DNA of 64,000 nucleotides from NCBI GenBank assembly GCA_902806565.1, contig CADCXA010000008.1, positions 620,001-684,000 on the forward strand. Reading direction: 5' to 3'. The position numbers were made by a program, and so were the translations under genes. The notes beneath the pieces were generated by a model. The model was not told where the DNA came from. It did not search any database and saw only the letters and a program-made list of their open reading frames with translations. Positions 57,238 to 64,000 of this stretch are shown piece by piece. The stretch comes from Hypoxylon rubiginosum. Lineage: Eukaryota; Ascomycota; Sordariomycetes; Xylariales; Hypoxylaceae. Numbering within the stretch: the stretch's first letter is position 1; each line of letters opens with the position of its first letter.

Positions 57238-60200
57238 ACTATTATTTATATTAAATTTAATTAATTTAAATATATTAAACGTTTTATAATAAAAACATTA
57301 AAACTATTAAATATTTTTATATATTTTAAAATTAAAATAAAAACCTTAATAAATAATTATTTTTTTTATATTATAAATTAGTTTCTTATTTTAATAATTA
57401 TATAAAAGTTTTTTTATATTTTATAAATCTTAAAATAACTAATAAATAAAAATCTTTTTTTATAGTTATAAAAAATATTAATTTTATAAAAAACTTATTT
57501 TAATAGTTTTTTATTATTTTAAATTTTTATTATTATTTTTTTTATTATAACTTTTTTAAAAACTATATAATAATAAGTTTTTATAATATAAAAAATATTT
57601 AATTTAAAGGTTTTATAATTTAAATTATAATATAATTATATTATTATATAATATTTAATATAATTAATTTTTTTATTATTAATTTTTATTAATTTTTAAG
57701 TGTTTTTAAGTTAAAATTTTTAAGTTAATTAACAGTTATTTAAATTTTATAAAACTATTAATTAATATTTTTTAATTATATTTAATTCTTTATTTATATA
57801 TTTAAAATTATAGTTTTAATAAGTTTATTTTTTTTTTAATTTTAAAGAAAATATTACACGTTTTTTTTTTTTATAAATTATTAAGTTAATTAAACGATAT
57901 TTTAATTAATATAAATAATAAATTAATTCTTTTAATAATTTATAACTTATAAGTTTAAAAAACTTTATTTTATTATTAACTATTATTTATATTTTTTATA
58001 TAAAGCTTTTTAATAATTATAACTTTTAAATGGTTTTATTTTTTATAATATATTAAATAATATTAATTTCTATTTATTAAAAGTTTTTTAAAATTTATAA
58101 AATTTATTATATAAAATTAATTAAATATAAAAGCTTTTTTTTTATTATAAATAAATTAATTATTATTAATTAAATATTTTAAAATAATATTTAATTAATT
58201 ATAAATTTTATTTTTTATTTTAAATTTTACTAAGGTTTAATATTTTATTTTAATATAAAAGTTATTATATTTTTAATTTTCTAATTATATATATTAACCG
58301 TTATAATATTAACACTACGTATATTTATTTAAAAAATATATTATAAATATATAAAATTAAAAGTTTTTATTTTTTATTATAAATTTTTAAATTTAATATA
58401 AAATAATACTTATAATTCTTAGTTTATTAAAAATATTTAATTATTTAAATATAATTTATTCCTAGATATCTTTTATAAAGAAATATATTATATATAAAAA
58501 AATATAAAAAAAACGGAAATAATAACTAATTTATAGTTAAAATAAATATAATATATAATATATAAAAAGAAAATATAAAATTAATTTCCTAGTTTATATT
58601 AATAAGTAAATATATAATAGTTTTTAATATATATTATAAAAACTAGAAATTAATTTAATAACTTTAATTATAAAATAAAAATAAATAAATTCTTAATATA
58701 TATATATTTTTATATAAAAAAACTAAAAACCAATTTAATAATTTAAATAAAAAATAAGAATTAATAAATCTTTAAAATATAATTGTTTTTATAAAATAAA
58801 ATAAAAATTAATTTAATAATTTAAATTAAAAATAAAATAATTAAGAAATTATTATTATATATATATGTTTTTATAAGGAAAAAAAAGAATTTAATTTAAT
58901 AAATTAAACTTAAAAACAATATATAAATATTTTTAATAAATATTTAATATATATGTTTTTTAAAAAAAAAAAAAGTTTAATTAAATATTTATTTAATTAT
59001 TTATAAGGAGGTTATATTACGTATTTATATATTTATTTTTTTTATAGTTTTTAAAACCTTATTATTAATTTTTAATTTATTTTATAATATATTTTTTTAT
59101 TATTATTTATTTTATTATTATTAATATTTATTAAAATATTAATAAATAAAAATAATATTAAAATAAGATTATTATTAATATTAAAAAATATATAAGTTAT
59201 ATTTTTTTAAGTTAATTTAAAGTTATTTTAATTATTTTTTTTTAATTATTTTTATATTATTTAACTATTATTTTTTTTAAGTAAATTAACTTAAAATTCG
59301 TTTTATTTATTATTTAATTTATTATTTAACTTATTATTAATAGTAATATAATTAAGTATAACCTTATTTTAAAAATATATATTAATTTTATTTAAATAAT
59401 AAAACTTAGTATTATATTTATTTATTTTAATTTAAACACGTTTTAAGTTTTTTTTAATAAAAGTGGTTTAACTTAAACGTGAAAAAAGAAATTTACTACT
59501 TTTTTTATTTTTTATTATTTATTTATATTAATTTATATATGTTTTAATATATTAAAATATTTAAAATTTAATAAATAAATATATTATAATAAAAATTAAT
59601 ATAATTTTATTATTAAAAATATTTTAAATAAAATAAGTAAAAATAAATTTAAAAGATATAAAAATAAGGTTAAGTTATAATAAATTATAATAATATTATA
59701 TTAATTTAAATTTACTTTTATTATTATAAAATAATAATTAAAATATATAAATAACTAAATAAAATTTATTAAAATCTAGATTTGTTTTTTTTAAAAATAT
59801 TATAAATATGTTTTTATTTAAAAGATAATAAAAATCACTATAAATAAATATTTTATTACTAATTTCTTTAATTAAAGTTTTATTAACATTTATTTTATTA
59901 TATTATTTTATATTATTATATATAAATTAGGTTTTTTTATTTTAAAAATAATATAGTTAATTTCTAGTTTTATTAATATTTTAATTAAGCGGTAATATTA
60001 AATGTTATAAATTATAAAATTAAAATACTATAAATTTATATAATTATTTATTAGTGTTATTATAATTTAAATATAGTTGTTTATTATTATTATTATATTT
60101 TTACGGTTTAGTTTAATAAAATTAATTAGTTTTTTAAATTAATATTTAATATTTTATTAATAAATAAAAAATTTTTTAAGGAAAATCTATTTTTTAAAGG

Positions 60201-61459
60201 ATAAAATAATAAGATATTAATTGTTTATAAAATATAATAAGTAGTTAAATATAAAAAATTAAATATTAAAATTTTAAAACTTATATTTTTTTAAAAGAAT
60301 ATTATTTTAAAATATTAATATATAAAGATATATTATTTTTTATAATAATTTATTATTACTAGAAGATAAAAGATAATAAGTTTAATTTTTATTAAAAGAT
60401 ATAAATAAAAATAAATACTAATAATTTAACGTTTTATATATTTTTTTTTTATTATAATATTAAATATTTCTAGTAATTATATAATAAATATAATATATAA
60501 TATAATAATTTATAACGTTATTATTAAAAATAATAAAAACTAACTATAAATTAATATTATTTTAAAATAATAATTTAATTTAAATTATAAATATAAAATT
60601 ATAACTTTTTATTTTATTAAAATTAAAGAAATTATAATAAAAATAAGGTAATTTTTAAACTATATTTAAAGTTATATTTAAAACTTATAAAAAAAAAAAA
60701 ACTTTAAATAAAAATAAAAATAAAAATAAGGATAAAAATAAAAATAAGAAAATAATAACAATAAAAACTAAAATAAAAATGAAAATAAAAATAAAGATAA
60801 ATAAATAAAAATATAATTAAAAAAAAAAAGCATTTTTAATAAATAATAATATCTTTAAAAAAATTTAATTTAATATTATATTTATATATATATATATATA
60901 CTTAAATATTTAATAAAAGTAAATTAATATATTATATTATATTTTATTTAATAATAGTTATATTATTAGTATTTTATTAAAAAATATTTATTTTATATTA
61001 TAAAATACGTTATATTTATTTATTAACGCTTATTATTTTAAGTTATTTAAATAATAGTTATTTATTTTTATTTAACATTAAATTATTTAATATTTTATAA
61101 AAAAAATTAAAATATTTTTAACATTAATTTAAATTACTTAAATATATAAAATAAAATATAAATAAATAATAAAATATTTTTTTAATTAAATTATTTAATA
61201 TATATTTAAATAAAAAAATAACTAAAAATTAAAAAAATAATATTAATATTATTATAAAATTAAATTATTATTAAGTTAAATAAACTATTAAAATTACCTT
61301 ATAATTAAATGAAATTATTAATAAATATAATAAGATATTTTAAGAAATTTATAATAAAATAACTATTAAAATAATTAATATATTAATATAAAATAAAAAA
61401 GTTAAAGTTGTTAATAAAAAATTTAATATTATAATTATTTTAAATAATACTTTTAAAGG

Positions 61460-61516
61460 TTTTATTAATATTTTTATAAATTTTATTAATATGTTTATAA
61501 ATTTTATTAATATTTT
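61460..61516 (+). repeat. 21-bp tandem repeat, 2.6 units, in third AT block
   Basis: Units at 61460 and 61481 of the form TTTTATTAATATKTTTATAA plus A, then a partial unit running into TTTTCGCCGCC, a rare G+C-bearing island in this block. Confidence 0.7.
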
Positions 61517-62085
61517 CGCCGCCACTTATATAAATATATTATTTATTATATTAATAATATAATATTTATAAATAAATAAATAATTAGAATATAAAATCTA
61601 AAATATTAATATTATAATTTAATATTATTATATAAAATTACTTTTAAAGCGATAAATTAATATTTTTCCAGTGTTATAATATAATTATAATAATGTAAAA
61701 AAATAAAAAAAAATATAAATATTTAATATTATTAATTGAAATTAATATATTTAATTATTATTTATAAAATTTAAAAAATTATAACCATTATATAAAATTA
61801 ATAAAAAATTAATATATATTTTAATTATATAAAGAATATTTTTTATTATATATTTAATTTTATATAAAACTTTTTTTTTTTTTAATAAATAGTAATATTA
61901 TAAAGATATTATTTATAAGTGTTAATATATTTAAATAAAAAGTTTTTATAGATTTATTAAAATTTATAATATAATTTTTATTATTAAATAAACTTATATT
62001 ATTAAATAATTTATTAAAATTAAAAATATAATTATAATTAAAACTTAAAAATGTTTTTAATTTAAATTAATAATGGATTAATTAG

Positions 62086-62126
<41 letters not shown>

Positions 62127-64000
62127 TTAAAATAATTAATTATAAAAATATTAAAATTATAATTAAAATTATTAATAAAAGTAATATATTTATTAGTTTT
62201 ATTAGATTTTTTTTAAGGTATTTTTTTATTTAAATAATATAAATATATTAAATGTTATTTATTATTATTTTAATAATTATATATATTATAATTTTAATTA
62301 ATATAACTTAATATAACTTTTTTAATATATAAATATTTTATATTTTATAAAATAATAATTTTAATTTTATTATTATTTAAAATTAAAATATTAGATTAAA
62401 TATATATATAAGTAATACTAGGAAATAATAAGGTAAATATCTTATAAATTATATTTATAAATAATATTTAAATAAATTAAATAAAAATATATTTAAACGT
62501 TATTTAATTTTAATTATTTATAATAAAGTTATAAAAATATTTTATAAGTTTTATTATTTTAATAGTTATAATAATATTTTTTTATAATATATATATTATT
62601 TATTAATATTAAATAAATTCGGTATTTAAATTAATTTTAATATATTTAATTTAAGGTAAATTAATATAAAATTTAGTTTAAAATAAATTAATATAAGTTA
62701 ATTTAAATTTTTTTTTTATAATTATATTAACTTTTAATTAATTAAAAAAATATTTTAAATAAAAGTAATAAAAATATTAAAGTGTGAAAAAATTATAATA
62801 AATATAAATAATATGTTTATAATAATGTTAGTTTATTAAACTAAATATTTAATAATAAGTTATAAAAGGAATTTTTTAAGAAATAAAATTTAAAGAAAAT
62901 TATTAAAGGTTTTATAAAAATTAATATAAAAAAAAATTATATTATTATTAGTGTTTATATACTTTTAATTAATATAAGTAAAATTATTAAAAAAATATTA
63001 ATATATTTTATTAGTTTTAAATTATTAATATTTATATTTTAATATAATATAATATTTATTTAATTTAATATTATAACTAGTTATATAATATAAAGCGGTG
63101 GTTTATTATTATATATTATTATATTTATTAATTATTAAATATTTTAAATTAGTTTATTAATTAAATAACTTCTTATAAAAAAAAACTTAATTTAAAAAAA
63201 ACACGTAAATAATATAAAATTCTTTTATAATTTATTAATATAAAAAAAAATAATTTTAATATAATATATAATAAATTTAATTTAAACTTTAAAACATAAA
63301 AATAATATATTATTTTCTAGCGGTGTTATTTTATTTTTATATTAAAAAAAAGATAAATATAATTTATTTTTAGTATTTAACTTTTTATTATTTTTTTAAA
63401 TATTATTAATAAAAATATAATAAGTATAATATATAATAAAATAATTAATATCATATAAATTATTATTATAAAAATTAAGTAAAACCTGCGAATTATATTT
63501 AAAATAATAGATTATAATAATTATATTATTTTAATTTAAAAAAAAAAAGATATAATAAATAAAGTTAGTTTTTATAATATTTTTAACTTATAAAAAGCTT
63601 TTTTAAAACATTTTTTAATAATAGTATTTTTTATTATTATAAAAAATAAAAAGATATATATATATAATTAAATAAATTAAATAATAAATATAATTAAAAT
63701 TAAAGTTATTAGTTTAATAAAATAAAAATAAAAACATATATAATAAAATAATATAAAATAATTTATTAGATAATTTAAAATAAATAATTAAATAAAAATA
63801 ATATATTATATAAATATATAAGTAAAATAATAAATATATAATCGCTTAATATTAAAACAAAAAGTGGGGAAAACACGTGGAAAATTCGTGTAATTTTTAT
63901 TAAAATAATTTAAAAGTTTTATAATATAAATTATATAAAAAAAAGTTATATATATAAAATATTATTAAAAAAAAAGGTTAAATATTTAATTAGTTATTTA

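Larger units (their letters stand above)
56510..64000. mobile_element. Third RIP-type AT-rich block, probably transposon-derived, continues beyond window
   Basis: From about 56510 to the end the sequence is almost all A and T with no believable gene, the same state as the interiors of the two resolved elements. Its right boundary is outside the window, so neither type nor target duplication can be fixed. TGTAATTATAAGGGG at about 56487 resembles the start of a fungal LTR but is unproven. Internal 21-bp tandem repeats are listed separately. Confidence 0.6.

Overview
The window looks like nuclear DNA of a filamentous ascomycete (Pezizomycotina; a sordariomycete is my guess, not shown by the sequence). 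Introns are short (47-75 bp) with GTAAGT/GTATGT donors, CTRAC-type branch points and CAG/TAG acceptors. The gene set (MCM5, Vps54, a POM34-like nucleoporin, a DUF6594-type protein, a hydrolase-NACHT-ankyrin NLR) is typical of these fungi. Gene-bearing DNA of normal base composition alternates abruptly with blocks that are almost pure A+T, as expected after saturating repeat-induced point mutation (RIP).

Layout. 1-6.8 kb: one small secreted protein gene in otherwise empty sequence. 6.8-17.3 kb: a conserved housekeeping cluster: vps54 (-) and mcm5 (+) diverging from a shared promoter with a cluster of MluI-cell-cycle-box-like sites, a membrane-anchored adenylate-forming-enzyme relative that seems to lack its catalytic loop (-), and a POM34-like gene (+). 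17.65-35.35 kb: one NLR gene on the minus strand, split by a 14,206-bp AT-rich insertion (19294-33499). 36.7-47.2 kb: a secreted zincin-like protease, a LAT-type amino-acid permease, an NTF2-like protein, three unrecognised proteins and a decayed phosphotransferase-like pseudogene. 48.17-56.21 kb: a DUF6594-type gene on the minus strand, split by a 6,983-bp AT-rich insertion (48360-55342). 56.5 kb to the end: a third AT-rich block running out of the window.

The main result is that the two internal AT-rich blocks can be resolved to base precision. The first starts 5'-TC, ends in a GC-rich hairpin followed 11 nt later by CTAG, and sits between host A and host T with no target duplication, the signature of a Helitron. 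Removing it rejoins the NLR reading frame inside the NACHT region, giving about 1,102 codons. The second has two 323-bp direct terminal repeats without indels, differing only by transitions where I aligned them, and a GCGCT duplication on each side: an LTR retrotransposon. Removing it rejoins a four-exon, 292-aa DUF6594-type gene ending in a normal stop. In both cases the outer tips of the element escaped mutation and the host exons kept open frames and splice sites. The intact genes are mostly unrelated housekeeping and transport functions; the window reads as a gene-rich arm being colonised and inactivated at its NLR and DUF6594 loci.
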